NCBI GenBank assembly: GCA_963682025.1
Contig: OY821518.1
Location: 35,531,059 to 35,595,058 of the forward strand
Length of the DNA: 64,000 bases
From: Cordilura impudica
Lineage: Eukaryota > Arthropoda > Insecta > Diptera > Scathophagidae
Direction: 5' to 3'
Positions within the stretch are counted from its first letter, which is position 1. The number at the start of each line of letters is the position of its first letter. Positions 31,784 to 43,204 of the stretch are shown here, in pieces. Below the pieces are notes generated by a model that made no database searches, was not told the origin of the DNA, and was given only the letters and a program-made list of their open reading frames with translations. A program made the position numbers and the translations under genes.

Positions 31784-34700
31784 GGGTATCAACATTTTTT
31801 TTAAGGTTTTTGGGTAAATAAAAATAATGGCGGTCTTTTTTTTTTTTTGAAAATTTTCACTCCTTGGGGTGGTTCAACCCACCTAAAAACGCGGATTTTG
31901 AGCTCATTTTTCTGCAGTGCAAAAACGGTTAAATATATTGCAAATCTGATTTCACCAGTCGATTCTGCACCAAAAATTAATACAATGTATGTTTTTTGAA
32001 CCCCTAAAAAGTTCCAAAAACCCACAACAGAGGGCGCAAATCTCATAAAAAAAAAAAAAATTTATATTTTTTTTAAACATGCACGATAAAAAGGCATTTT
32101 AAGCTTAGTGAAACGGTACCAACATTTTATTTTTAACAGAACCCGTAAAAAAGTTATATGGCTTTAAACATTTTTTGTTAGGGCTAAATAATAACTTGTT
32201 AGAAAAAAGTTAAAACTGTTGAAAAAAATTTTGCAAAGAGTTTCCTGTCATTTAAAATTTTTAAAAAATTAAATATTAAACATTTGTTTGCAATTGATAA
32301 TAATTTATCAATATGTCGGATCTGTTACATTTAGCAAATAAAAAAGTTAGGCGAATATCAGGTAAATACAGAATTTGTTGTAATAATCTGAAATAACTCA
32401 TAAAATTCATTTAGACGTCTTACGCCGTTTTCTCACGATTCATGAACTTAATTACAAAAAAGATGTGTTTGTATCAGCATCATCTCTAGTATCCGAAATC
32501 GAAATCGACGTAGAGCAATTGTTACTGTTTCCAAAGCAACGCTATTAGCTTCGTAACAAGATAACCAAACTTTACGGAAATTTTTGCAATGCCAAACGAA
32601 ATTTTAAAAGAGGGAGTTCGGGTCCAATGAAACACGTAAAAGAATTCTACAAAAAACTCTCTATTCCATTTCCGTTGACACAAGAATTTAAGCGAGCGTC
32701 GAGAAAACAAGTAGTTAAAGCATCTATTACTAACACATTAGAAGAGGAAGAAATAAAAGTAGACATTGAAACAAAAATCAAGACCCAGATTGGATGGTAG
32801 CTGAAGCAAAATCCAAAATTGGTAAGTTTCTTTTTATAGATCCAAAGACTTGCCGACTGTTGGACAGCCTTGGAATTTCTTCCAATTCGATGTCACTTCT
32901 TTTCAAAGAATTGAAACGTCTCAACAACATAGAAGGAAATACATCTTCTTCATATTTGTTAAAGCGACGGTCTAGCGAACGTGAGCAATCAATGAAACGG
33001 CTCCAGGAATTTGAATTTCCCGACTACTTAATATTGCATTGGGACGGTAAACGTATGCAGAATAATAGCCACGATATGGTAGAAAGATTAGTCATTAGTG
33101 TTTCCGCAACAAATGGTTTACTAAAACTAATTTCTTGTAATTTTATTGACGATGGCTCAGCAAGATCTATTTCAAATGAATTAAAAAGCAATGTGATACA
33201 TTAAACATCACAAACAAGATTGTTGGGCTATCTTACGATACAACAGCTGCAAATTCAGGCGTGAAAGGAGGTGCAGCAGTGTTATTCGAAAAAACAACCA
33301 AAAAACAGTTGAATCGTTGACCTTGTCGACTTCATCAGAAAGAATTGTGCGTGGCAAATCCATTTAAAGAAGTGGTAATGAAAACGGTTGGTGCTGGAAT
33401 TCCAATTTTTAGTCAATTTAGGAAGTGGTTTATACATAATCGTCGTTTAAAAATTACACCGGCATATAATTCAAAAGCAGCTAAAAGGATTCTGGACCAA
33501 AATCGGCAATCGTTGGTAGATTTTTATGTTAAACAAATCCAGATTAATCACAGAAGGGTGGATCACAGAGAAGTGGCCGAACTTGCACTTGTTCATTTAA
33601 ATGTGAATCTTGGCTATAATTTAAAAGCCTGCGGAGCAGATCACCACGCCCGATGGCTCTCAAAAGTAATATATATTTTCAAAATAATGTTGTACAAAAA
33701 TCATTTTTACATTTCGCAAACGTTGCTGGAGCAATTTGAAGCTATTCTTCTCTATTTTGTAACCGTATACCTAAAGTATATGTTCACGTGCGAATCAAAA
33801 ATGTATGCTACAAAAAATGACCTAGACTTTTTGTCCGAACTTGAGAAATTTTCGCAGATGGAAGGAAAATATTGTTCTTTAATTGCAAACAGTGCTAAAG
33901 CCACTCAGCTACGGCATTTGGAATACCTAAGCGAAGATAACGCAGTATTTTCAATTTTTGACTAACGAATTTCACTAGAGGAAAAGGAAAAACTACGAAA
34001 AAAATTGTTACCAAGTAAAATCAAAGATCAAACTCAAAAGTTATTAGAAATTGATCCAAATTGTTATTTACACGATTTCAAAGACTATGATGCCGACACT
34101 GTTAAATATTGTACACCGGATGAATATGCTGAAGATTTTGTTAACTTGATCCATTCAACCGACCAAATACTTTATGAAAATGATTTCGTTGATGTCGATG
34201 AAAATGAAAATGTATTAAACAAAACTATCGATGTAACTAGCAAATTACCAAATTATGATTGTTTTTGTTCTAAATCGCCGTTTGATTATGTCACTCTTCA
34301 GAGCATAAAAAGTTTAGCTAATTTTTGTATAAATATTTCTTTTATGGGTCATAAAGCCAATAACATTAAATCTACAAGCATTTATACGGAACAACTAGTT
34401 GGCCGAATTTCAAGACTAAACGATTCGTGTTTGCTGAAAAATAAATCGTTTAGCTATAGCCGCAGTAGATAACACTGAAATTGTTTAAAATTACTTTAAA
34501 TAAATCATTTGAAACAATAAAAAAATTTATAAACTTTTTTTTATCAATTATTTTTTTTTTTGTTATAAAATAATTTTGAAGTCTCATAACTTTTTAACGG
34601 GTTGTGATAAAAATAAAATGTTGGTACCGTTTCGCTAAGCTTAAAATGCATTTTCATCGTGCATGTTTAAAAAAACCTATTTTTTTTTAATGAGATTTGC

Positions 34701-34950
34701 GCCCTCTGTTGTGGGTTTTTGGAACTTTTTTAAGGGTTCAAAAAACATACATTGTATTAATTTTTGCTGCAGAATCGACTGGTGAAATCAGATTTGCAAT
34801 ATATTTAACTGTTTTTGCTCTGCAGAAAAACGAGCTCAAAATCCGCGTTTTTAGGTGGGTTGAACCACCCCAAGGAGTGAAAATTTTCAAAAAAAAAATA
34901 CCGCCATTATTTTTATTTACCCAAAAACCTTAAAAAAAATGTTGATATCC
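31784..34950 (+). mobile_element. Transposon with ~380-bp terminal inverted repeats
   Basis: The left end 31784-32166 (GG.TATCAACATTTTTTTT, then GTAAATAAAAATAATGGCGG) is repeated inverted at 34572-34950 with few differences. Shared blocks include GGGTGGTTCAACCCACC, TCGACTGGTGAAATCAGATT and CCCTCTGTTGTGGGTTTTTG. No target duplication is obvious at the ends. A degraded transposase gene lies between the arms. The arms are far better kept than the gene, as expected if the copy was moved by enzyme from elsewhere. Confidence 0.8.
32313..34472 (+). pseudogene. Unclassified DDE-type transposase pseudogene with an intron
   Basis: It opens at ATG 32313 (MSDLLHLANKKVRRIS). A likely intron with GTAAAT...TTTAG lies at 32362-32414, after which the frame continues DVLRRFLTIHELNYKKD. 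Disruptions include a TAG near 32546, a TAG near 32797, a TGA near 33318, a stop near 33963 and frame changes. Recognisable blocks are LILHWDGK (32794-33204), VGLSYDTTAANSG (near 33220), PCRLHQKEL (near 33325), HHARWLSKVIYIFKIML (near 33640), KNDLDFL and YLSEDNAVFSIFD. The same order of blocks occurs in a widespread uncharacterised metazoan transposase-like family (DTT.SNTG, CRHH, HARWM, YLSEE). I cannot name the superfamily. Catalytic aspartates are probably those in HWDGK and YDTTAAN. Confidence 0.7.
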
Positions 34951-35520
34951 GCAAATCAAATTTTTAAAATTTACTCTAATAAATACATATTAAATATTTA
35001 TTCCTTTCATAGTTCTTTAAAAAATGTGCTTTTTTCTAAAAGCACATTAAGTGAGCTCTTATATGCAATTTAATTTATCGCTTTTTATTCCAAAGTTACA
35101 GTGGAAATTGTGAAATAAGAACATTTTTCCCAAAATACAAAAAGGTGCCTAACGGGTTCAAAATAATTTTTTTTACCATTTTATTTTTTAAATAATGGCT
35201 ATTTATGTATTAATGAATACCCATTAATAAGAAATAACAATATTTTAAAATTACGACTTCCATGAATTAATTGCCATTTTGCATGCCGTCCAACCCACTG
35301 TGCGCCCGCTGAAAAATTAAAAACATTTTAATTTAATATATAAAACATTTTAATTAAATGATTCTTAATATATTTCTCCTAATTTTATGAATTGTTATTA
35401 TAAAATAAAATTAAATTTTTTTTCATTTTTCGATCTGGGAACTCTAAAAACAGTTATTGCGCTATATGGATGGTGTCTATATATTTATATACGAACATTT
35501 GTTTGTTATTTATTTAAAAC
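34951..35520. other. AT-rich unassigned stretch
   Basis: No gene. A small hairpin (TGTGCTTTTTTC/AAAAGCACA) is at 35026-35047. Confidence 0.35.
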
Positions 35521-38206
35521 CAGGGACGGAAAATAATTTATTAATTATTTATTTTTTTTTTTTTTAAGAAAAGGTTAAATTCGATTTATTTGTTTTAGGA
35601 AAATTTTAACAGTTATCGTAAGATATATAGTATTTTGGTTACCGTAACCAACTGAGGTGAAAAATATTTTTTGGTTATGAATAACTATTATAGCAACCAA
35701 AAAATTTTTTTGGTTACCAATAACCATTATCGAAAGTAATTTTTTTTTGATTATTCCTACCCGGATGCATAACGTATTTTTGATGTAATGTATGCATTTC
35801 TAAGGAGTTTGTAGGGCAAGGACTTAAAATATATTTGGCAAAGTTGATGGAACGGGCAGTTTTGTAAGAATTGATTATTTATTTTATAAATAAAATATTA
35901 TTTAAATTAAACTTCTTTTTAATTTCATTATTATTTTTTTTTACAAAAAAACAAGTTAAATAAATTCTGCAATTCATTTCATTAATATTGGGTAGGTCAG
36001 ACAATAGAAATGTGTTTACAATACCTCCATCCTACTAGGATTTATTGTTTAGTTTTGCGAACATAAGCGATCGCAATGAGTCGTCTGGGAGGTTACATCT
36101 AAGATCACTTAACACTAGCCTCAATGCAGATAAAGCTCGATTGACGCTAACTTGAGTTGTTGGAGTGGCATGAACAATGTGTGGCAGTTGTTTGAGGAAT
36201 GGAAACGTATTTTTTTTTTTGCTCCACCCAGTATTGCAGAAGGTTGGCATCGATATCAACTCTTCCTTCCCAGTTGGAGTCGATTTCGGCAAAGGTTTGT
36301 ATTAACAATGGTTTTGAATGATCGCTTGCTGACTCATCCTCTGACGACGAGTCAACTTCCAAGCTTCGTAAAGTCTGACGAACTGAAGAGGAAGTGTTAG
36401 TTTTTGAAGCTTCGTCAATGAACTAATTATTTCCTGAAGGGCACCGCGTTGCTTGAGGACGTTGTAAATTGATCTGAAATTGAACAAAAGTATAACAAAA
36501 GGTATAAACCCAAGTTTAGTATCGGTGCCACCAAACCTAGTTCAATTCATTAAATTGTGTTGCCAACTTTTTCAGATGAACTCTCGCTGCTTCTTCCTTT
36601 TTATTTGGTGGCAGCCAACGTCGAAAGCGGGGATCCAAAAATGTTGCAGCGTTAAGGACGGCGGACTTGATTAAATTTGTCTCTCTTGTTATTATACAAT
36701 TCAAAACAGTAGATGATGCTTCCGTGCTTAAAGGTTCCAATTTTACCCTCAGCTCAAACCAAGCTTTGTAAGCATCGCCCATAAGCAGCTGATCACACTG
36801 GAATTTAAGTGTCGCTCGTTTAGGGGGCTCAAGTCATTTAGTTCATCCCATTCTTCATCTAACAATGGTCGCTTCAAATATTCATTGCAAATTTTCATGT
36901 ATTTGGAGAGTTTCTTTAGCATTGTAAATGTAGAGCTTCACCTCATTGGAAAATACAAAAAGGGTGGGCCTAGTTTAAGCATTTGCAAAACTTGTCTAAA
37001 AAAATAAAAATATATAAATTAATGATATTTTTTAATTGAGTTTGAGGTTTAAAATTAAAAATTTGTTCGTTGATGGAAACTTACCTACACTTCGGCATTC
37101 TTAAAGTTTTCACTACTCGTCGTAATGTTGTCTTTGTCCAGAAAGTCTTTCACGACTAATTGCAAGGTGTGAACTGCACATTTACAAACTCTTCAAGGTT
37201 AAGGAATGATTCCTCCAAGTAAGCAAATCAATCGCCTTTAGCATATTGCGACCATTATCTGTAGTTATGGTATATATATGTTTCTTAGATATATTGAAGC
37301 CAGCAAAACATCTTCAACGTCTGTTTTCAGATTTACAACAGTCTGCGGCACAAAAATCTTTTTCATGGATAATGTAAAAACTTATAATTTCACCTTTTCC
37401 ATAATATGTGCGTTAATACCAAAAACTGAACGGCCATGGCGGGCTGTTATTTTTTCGTGATAAGTCCTTTCAGTCTTATTTCTTCTTCATATACTATTGC
37501 CATGATGTTGTGCGATGTAATATGAGTTAAATTAAGACCTTTAAATATTTGCTTAGTAAGACTTTTAAAACCATTTGAATGAAATATCGATAGCGGTTGT
37601 GACTTCTGCTTTACCAATTCGAGGCAAGCATAACTTTTTTTTTTAACTTTACAGAAAATTTGACTTCTGTGTCAATCACTTGAGTCTCAGTGTCTTCGTA
37701 TTCATCAATGGACTGTTAATAAATTTTTGATAAATTGTTGATAAATTTCATTATATTTACGCATCATGTGCCTCCTTAAATTCTTTACATGATTTGCTAC
37801 AAATATCATGATGCAGTTCTTGCAAGCCGATTCGTTTGCCTTTTCATTACAATTGAAAAAATCGCGAATAATAACTTCGCATTTTTTTCCCCATATTATA
37901 TATATTTATTTTATTTTATTTACTTTTTATAATTAATTTAAATAAAAACAACTCTTTTTGTTAACAGTGAAATATTTAATGAAAATTTATTTTATAAATT
38001 TTTCTCATTTAACATAAAGTTAAAAGCAAATTATATTATGTTTTTACAATTGTTGAAAACTTATAGCGCATTTCAATTAAAGTATATTAATTGACGAAAT
38101 TCAAACATTACAACAAAAATACGATATGTATCCGGGTAGGAATAAACAAAAAAAAAAAAAAAAAAATGTACTCTCGAAAATTTTTTGGTTACCAATAATA
38201 TTATAA
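35521..38206 (-). mobile_element. hAT element with inverted subterminal repeats
   Basis: The blocks GGTTACCAATAA, CGAAAGTA.TTTTTTT and ATTCCTACCCGGATGCATA with GTATTTTTGATGTAATG at 35716-35800 return inverted at 38123-38198. The left terminus may be CAGGGACGGAAAAT at 35522, a hAT-like start. The right terminus is not visible because a short Helitron inserted at 38207. The extra GGTTAC/GTAACC palindromes at 35640-35730 look like a local duplication. The gene inside is on the minus strand. Confidence 0.65.
36035..37893 (-). pseudogene. hAT transposase pseudogene with intron(s)
   Basis: Reading leftward: a BED zinc finger near 37893-37760 (C..C in SACKNCIMIF, then H in NLRRHMM); a hAT core with ITTDNGRNMLKAID near 37265, where the Asp is catalytic; and CAVHTLQLVVKDFL near 37165, the hAT RC..H.L.L.V signature. 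A GTAAGT...TTTTTTTAG intron of 89 bp follows (36996-37084), and another possible GT-AG interval lies at 36474-36536. Then come FLDPRFRRWLP (near 36600), ILLQYW-type text, and the C-terminal dimerisation motif TQVSVNRALSALRLVLSD to the end at 36035. Several frame changes and stops make it inactive; the E of the usual VERAFS is N here. Confidence 0.82.
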
Positions 38207-38554
38207 TCTATAATATTAATAGGCAAGGCGATTTCTTGTGACCGATGTAAGTTTCACAGTTATCATACGAAAGGTATTTCTTTTTAGCTGTTACCCATAT
38301 TTACAGATTTTTATCGTCTGGCATACTTTTTTGGAGTTATGACATTTTAAAGTTGCTACTGACACATACATAAAACAATACAATACTATGTGTGTGTATT
38401 TATTAAATTTGTTATTGTGTTTGTGTTAATGTGTTGAGTTTATTTTCTTCATTTGAAATGAGTTGAATTGTGAAGCATACCTTTATGGTCTTTATTAAAT
38501 AAATAAAAAATTCCTAGAATTTGCATTCGAATTTCGAGTGTTGGAATCTGCTAG
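38207..38554 (+). mobile_element. Short Helitron, copy 5 (complete)
   Basis: It starts TCTATAATATTAATAGGC after an A and ends GGAATCTGCTAG before a T, with the TTCGAATTTCGAG palindrome near the end. It inserted at the right edge of the hAT element. Confidence 0.8.
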
Positions 38555-38659
38555 TATAAATAAATATTTCTAATATAAATAAATAGCTGTAACCCGATGC
38601 GCCTCGCTATATCCATCGTAACGATCTAAAAAACTGGGAATACATTTTGTAGAAAACCA

Positions 38660-39050
38660 ATTTATTTATTTCTGGCGATTTTTGATTTTGTAGATTTTGG
38701 TTTTTCCGACTTTAGATTTTGGAGATTTTTGACTTTGACGCTTAATGTTTTTGCGGTTTTTGAGTTAAACGATTTTTAGTTTTGGCAATTTCTGATTTAG
38801 GCGGTTTTTGACTTTTGCAATTTTTTTGCTATTATTGATTTTGGCGATTTTTGTTATTCCCGATTTCCGGTTCTGACAATTTTTCTTTTTGGTTATTTGC
38901 GATTTTTGGTTTTGGCGATTTTTGACTTAGACGAATTTTGTTGTTTGTGATTTTCGGTTTTGCCAATTTTTGACTCACCAATTTTTGTTATTCACGATTT
39001 TCAGTTTTGGCGATATTTGATTTTGGCAATTCCGCCCATATTTTCGACGA
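38660..39050 (+). repeat. Degenerate minisatellite, CGATTTTTG-GTTTTGG type
   Basis: More than fifteen irregular units of about 16-25 bp built on GATTTTTGATTTTGGC, with variants GATTTTTGGTTTTGGC, GATTTTCAGTTTTGGC and AATTTTTGACTTAG. It ends where short Helitron copy 6 begins. There is no coding frame. Confidence 0.6.
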
Positions 39051-39059
39051 CTACTCACA

Positions 39060-39448
39060 TCTATAATATTAATAAGGAAAGCATTTTCTTGTTACCGATG
39101 TTAGTTTTTCAGTTTTATCATATTTTCACCAGTTGAAAGGTATTTCTCTTAACTGTCCACCAGATTTATAGATTTTTAAATTTTTACATCTTTTTGGAGT
39201 AAAATGCATTTAAAGTTGTTACTAACACATATGTAGATAAAATTATACAATACTGAATGTGTGTATATTAAATTTGTAAATGTGTTTGCAAAAAGCCGTG
39301 TGGTGAATTTAAAAAATAATGACAATAACGACAATAAAAAGTGTTAAATTTTGAATTAGCTAAAATTGATTAGCATACCTTTAGGGTCTTTACTTAATGA
39401 AAAAATAAAATTTCCTTGAATTTGCACTCGAGCGCTGGAATCTGCTAG
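39060..39448 (+). mobile_element. Short Helitron, copy 6
   Basis: TC start at 39060 and TGGAATCTGCTAG end at 39448, before a T. The terminal palindrome is reduced (ACTCGAGCGC). The body is more diverged than in copies 1 and 3. Confidence 0.78.
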
Positions 39449-39524
39449 TAGATAATTAATGTACTTGTCAGAAGTTTGAAGACTGCGTCAGTAGTTCATT
39501 GATATGAGGAAAATTCCGTATAAG

Positions 39525-40170
39525 CCATGTCTGCACTACTACCGACTTATGTTTCGGGGCGATGTTCAGCTTATCAGCAATCTGTAGCAAGTTTTCTTTT
39601 AGAATACTTAGGTGTATCATTTTGTCCATGTTCAATTCAATTTAAACTAAATTTCCAACTACTGATGCTGCCATTCAAGACCAAATCGTGGGACTGCCAC
39701 CACCGTGTTTTATAATTGTACTCATCCGCCACAACAGTGTTCTTCCATTCGAGCCAAATATATTAAATTTAAAGGCCAGATTTTATATGTTCGGTTTATG
39801 TAGGGCTTGTTTGGTGGTACTCGACCATGAAAGTCATGTGATCGCAAGAGATGACACATTGCTGATGCACTGCAAGCCACGCCATGATAATTATGCTCCC
39901 CATCATCCAACTTTTGTGCCAATAATTTGGCGTTTTCCTTAATTTTCCTTATGATCCATCTTTCGTCGTTCGAAGTAGGATTTTTGTTTGGGGCCTTTCA
40001 GTCCTTGTCCTTCAATCTATTTTTTCTGCAAAACCGTTTATAATGTGCTGAGCTTTGGAAGATGATATATTCACTTGTTCAGCAATTTCACGCTGTCTTT
40101 TCAATTGTATATACTGGTCGATGACCGTTGGCCCATATTTCCGGTTTTAGATATAAAATGGAAATTGCTT
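39525..40170 (-). pseudogene. Tc1-like transposase relic
   Basis: Reading leftward in shifting frames: LKRQREIAEQVNISSS with KAQHI near 40110 (helix-turn-helix), GPKQKSYFERR near 39985, FHGRVPPNKPYIN near 39820, IFGSNGRTLLWR near 39740, KHGGGS near 39700, and HLSILKENLLQIADKLNIAP near 39600, which normally leads to the second catalytic Asp. There are many stops. The catalytic aspartates themselves are not seen. It is different from the Tc1-like element at 23-28 kb. Confidence 0.65.
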
Positions 40171-40328
40171 CAGTTATCGAATGATTATTTTAGAGTTTTT
40201 ATTTTTTTTTTCAACTTTTAACGCTATCAATATCGTCAAAAGTTGACTGGTTTAATGTAGAAATATAGTTTTTTTTTACTTTCTATTTTATTTAGAATCA
40301 ACAAAACAAACTGTAAAATATATGAATA

Positions 40329-41160
40329 ACGAGGGCTGAACAGTAAGTCTGGGACTTTTAGCATGAAACACAGTTTTTTTGTAAAAAAAAAGAAAAATTT
40401 TTTTTCAACATAATCTCCTTTAGCTCAATACACTTAGTCCAACGTTTCTCCGATTTTTGTATCCCTTCCAAAATAAAAATTGGATTTTTCGAGGTCCATA
40501 AAATAGGCATTTTTATAAATAATTTCATCGTTGGAGCTAAATCTTTTTCCACCGAGCCATTTCTTTAGTTTTGGAAATAGGAAATAGTCACGGGGGGCTA
40601 AATCTGGAAAATATGGTGGATGAGGCACCAATTCGTAGCCCAATTCATGGAATTTTGCCATTCAGACACGATTACCTTTATGACCAATAGAGAGCAAACG
40701 CAGCAGCCATCTTGCAGACAGCTTTCATAAACCCAACTGATCATTTAAAATCGAAAAAACACTGCCATATGAAATGCCTATGGCATCAACAATCTCACGC
40801 ACTTTTACCCTTCGATCGGCCAACACCATATCGTGAATTTTTTTGCACATTTTCGTGTGTATTGACCTCAATTGGCCGTCCAGAACGTTCAGCGACATTT
40901 GTATTTGTGCGACCATAACGAAAGTCAGTGAACCAAATCGATAGTGCAGAGTCCCCATAGTATTTATCAAGCTTTTCCATGGTTTGATTGACGGTTTTTT
41001 TTTTCGCAAAAAATAATGTTTAATGAGCACTCGAAATTCACTTTTTTCATTAAAAAAATAACCACGAGGTCGTATGTTTTGAACAGCTGTTAAACGCAAA
41101 GTAAATGACAGAACTTGCTCAGTAGTCTACTAACAGGTAATACTTAATGGGAGCAGTTTT
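40329..41160 (-). pseudogene. Mariner (mellifera-like, DD34D) relic with the middle deleted
   Basis: Reading leftward: KSEFRVLIKHYFLRKK near 41050, then after a frame change DKYYGDSALSIW, FRYGRTNTNVAERSGRP and IHDMVLADRRVKVREI to GSVFSILNDQLGL near 40728 (the DNA-binding half). A jump then leads to MAKFHELGYELVPHPPYFPD and LAPRDYFLF (near 40600), which holds the third catalytic Asp, and GGKRFSSNDEI. About 120 residues containing the first two aspartates are gone. AACGAGGGCTG at 40328 resembles a mariner terminal repeat. The right terminus was not found. Confidence 0.75.
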
Positions 41161-41176
41161 GCGTTTCATATAACTA

Positions 41177-41219
41177 CGAGGGAAGTTCGAAAAGTCACGG
41201 ACTTATTGATCTTCCCTCA
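41177..41219. mobile_element. 43-bp remnant made of two mariner ends joined
   Basis: CGAGGGAAGTTCGAAAAGTC at the left is mirrored by TGAGGGAAGATCAATAAGTC read from the right, with TA on both sides (41175-41176, 41220-41221). The two roughly 28-bp ends overlap in the middle. It looks like a mariner whose whole interior was lost. Confidence 0.6.
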
Positions 41220-41221
41220 TA

Positions 41222-41589
41222 TCATCTTAAATAACAAAGTATGACCTTTAAAATGGCGTTTCTATTTTTCCGGTGTCATATTTAATTCAGAAGTTAGTGT
41301 ACGATAATCTGAATACCCATAAAATAAGCTGATATCCACTGTATGTCAATAACTTTTTTTTCTCTCTCTAAAACATGTATTTAATATTTTCAAATATTAA
41401 AGAGAATTAAAAAATTAAAAATATCGGAATCATGGTACCAAATTTTCACAAAAAATCTGACAGTTTTACTTGTAAAAACGCACGACGTTATTGCTATCTT
41501 TGAAAAATTCAAATGTATAGAGAACTGGCAGACCCGGTAAAAGTTGTTTTGCCATATAACTCATTTCTAGTGAATATTTTTGTTGTTAA
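41222..41589. other. AT-rich unassigned stretch
   Basis: No gene or repeat recognised. Confidence 0.3.
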
Positions 41590-42250
41590 TTATGATGATA
41601 TGTATTTACCACGCGAACTAGGTTTGATCCCGCCCATTTTTCACATAACTTCTCACACTCATCATTCGTGAACGCATACTTAGTTTCAAGACTGTCGGGT
41701 TTATAGTACCCAAGTTAATTTTTTGTAATTGAAGTGCCACGCCCACTAACCCAATCCTGCCCATTTTAGGTGCGACTACTTACATTAACAACCAATTGAC
41801 GTGCAGAAAGATTGAAGACCCTGGCCATCATAGTACTCTAGATATATGATGATATGTACATATTTACCATATATGGGAAGATCCACGCCCACTGGTTTGA
41901 TCCCGCTCATTTTTCACATAACTTTTCACACTCATCATTCGTGAGCTCACACCTAGTTTCAATACTGTCGGGTTTATATTACTCCTGATAATTTTTTTTT
42001 TTGTATGGGAAGTGCCAAGCCCACCAACCCAATCCCGCCCATTTTTGGTAAGACTTTTTACATTAGCAATCAATATACGTGCAGAAAGTTTCAAGATTAT
42101 TACCAACTAGTACTCTAGATATATGGGAGGTGCCACGCGAAATTGTTTGATCTCGCCTATTTTTAGCTCGACTTCTCATTACATTACTAACATATGTACT
42201 TCTACAAAGTTTCAGGGCTATTGCTCTCATAGATCTCCAGGTATGTGATG
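41590..42250 (+). repeat. Tandem repeat with GCCACGCCCAC / GATCCCGCCCATTTTT boxes
   Basis: GTTTGATC.CGC.CATTTTT recurs at 41622, 41895 and about 42146 (273 and 251 bp apart). Between them are TTTCACATAACTT.TCACACTC with ATCATTCGTGA, CTGTCGGGTTTATA, and a half-unit GTGCCA.GCCCAC.AACCCAATC, each present twice. CTCTAGATATATG marks unit ends. It resembles the repeats inside the 25.3-28.1 kb Helitron in style. Confidence 0.6.
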
Positions 42251-42406
42251 TTAAAAATTTGTTATGTATTTTTTTACTTTACTATTTTACTTTCGCGAAA
42301 CAGACCTACACACTGTGAGAATTTCTAGAAGATCGGTTGTATAGTTTAGCCACCTATTAAATATCAAACCCAAAAATCGGCAAACAAATTTTCATTTTTA
42401 TATACA

Positions 42407-42479
42407 CTAGCAGAGCCGATGCCTCGAAATTTTAGTGCAAATTCGGGAAAAAAATTTTTTTTTCATTTATTTATAAATA
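42407..42479 (-). mobile_element. Short Helitron 3'-end fragment, copy 7a
   Basis: It starts CTAGCAGAGCC and CTCGAAATTTTAGTGCAAATTC, about 70 bp of a reversed 3' end, then joins directly the 3' end of the next copy at 42480. The rest of its body is not present on the other side in recognisable form. Confidence 0.6.
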
Positions 42480-42846
42480 CTAGCAGGTTCCAGCGCTGGA
42501 AATACGAGTGCAATTTCTAGGCAGGTTTATTTTTCAACTTAGCCAATTCACAAACCAACACTTTTATGGTTTATTATGATTGTGAATGAAGATAACAAAC
42601 TCATTAACAAACACATTAACAAATTTTATAAACACATACGTACTATGTATAATTTTATGTATGTGTTAGTAGCAACTTTAAATGCAATTTAATAAAAATA
42701 AAGGAACAAAATTTAAAAATCTGTATATCTGCAAATCGGCTAAAAAGAAATACCTTTTAAATAATATAACTTTGGTCAAAATCGGGATAAAACGGTAGAA
42801 CAAAACATCACTAACAAGTAATCGCCTTGCCAATTAATATTATAGA
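42480..42846 (-). mobile_element. Short Helitron, copy 7b
   Basis: Complete ends, CTAGCAGGTTCCAGCGCTGG at left and TATTATAGA before T at right, 367 bp. Confidence 0.78.
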
Positions 42847-42969
42847 TTTGTTGAACACACAGACGATATACATATGTATAACTAGGTTTGCTAATGAATA
42901 ATTTTATAAGAGACTAAAGGTTCGCTAATGAATTTTTGCAGTTTACAATTCAACAGTTTTTTTGTTTTT

Positions 42970-43177
42970 ATTTGAAGCTTTAATATGTGTTTAATGAATG
43001 TGATAGTAGCGATTTTAAATGCACTTTACACAAAAAAAATGTTCCCGACGGTGCAATTCTGTATATCTGGTGGTCAGGTAAAAAGAAATACCTTTCAAAT
43101 GGGGTATGTTTGGTCAAAATCGGTTGGTAACTAAAATTTTTATATCGGTCACAAGAAATCACTATTAATATTATAGA
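42970..43177 (-). mobile_element. Short Helitron, copy 8 (5' half only)
   Basis: It matches the 5' half of the family (AAAAAGAAATACCTTTCAAAT, TTTGGTCAAAATCGG, TCGGTCACAAGAAATC) and ends TATTATAGA. The 3' half with the CTAG end is absent. Confidence 0.65.
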
Positions 43178-43204
43178 TAAATAAGACGCAACTTTTTATA
43201 ATTA

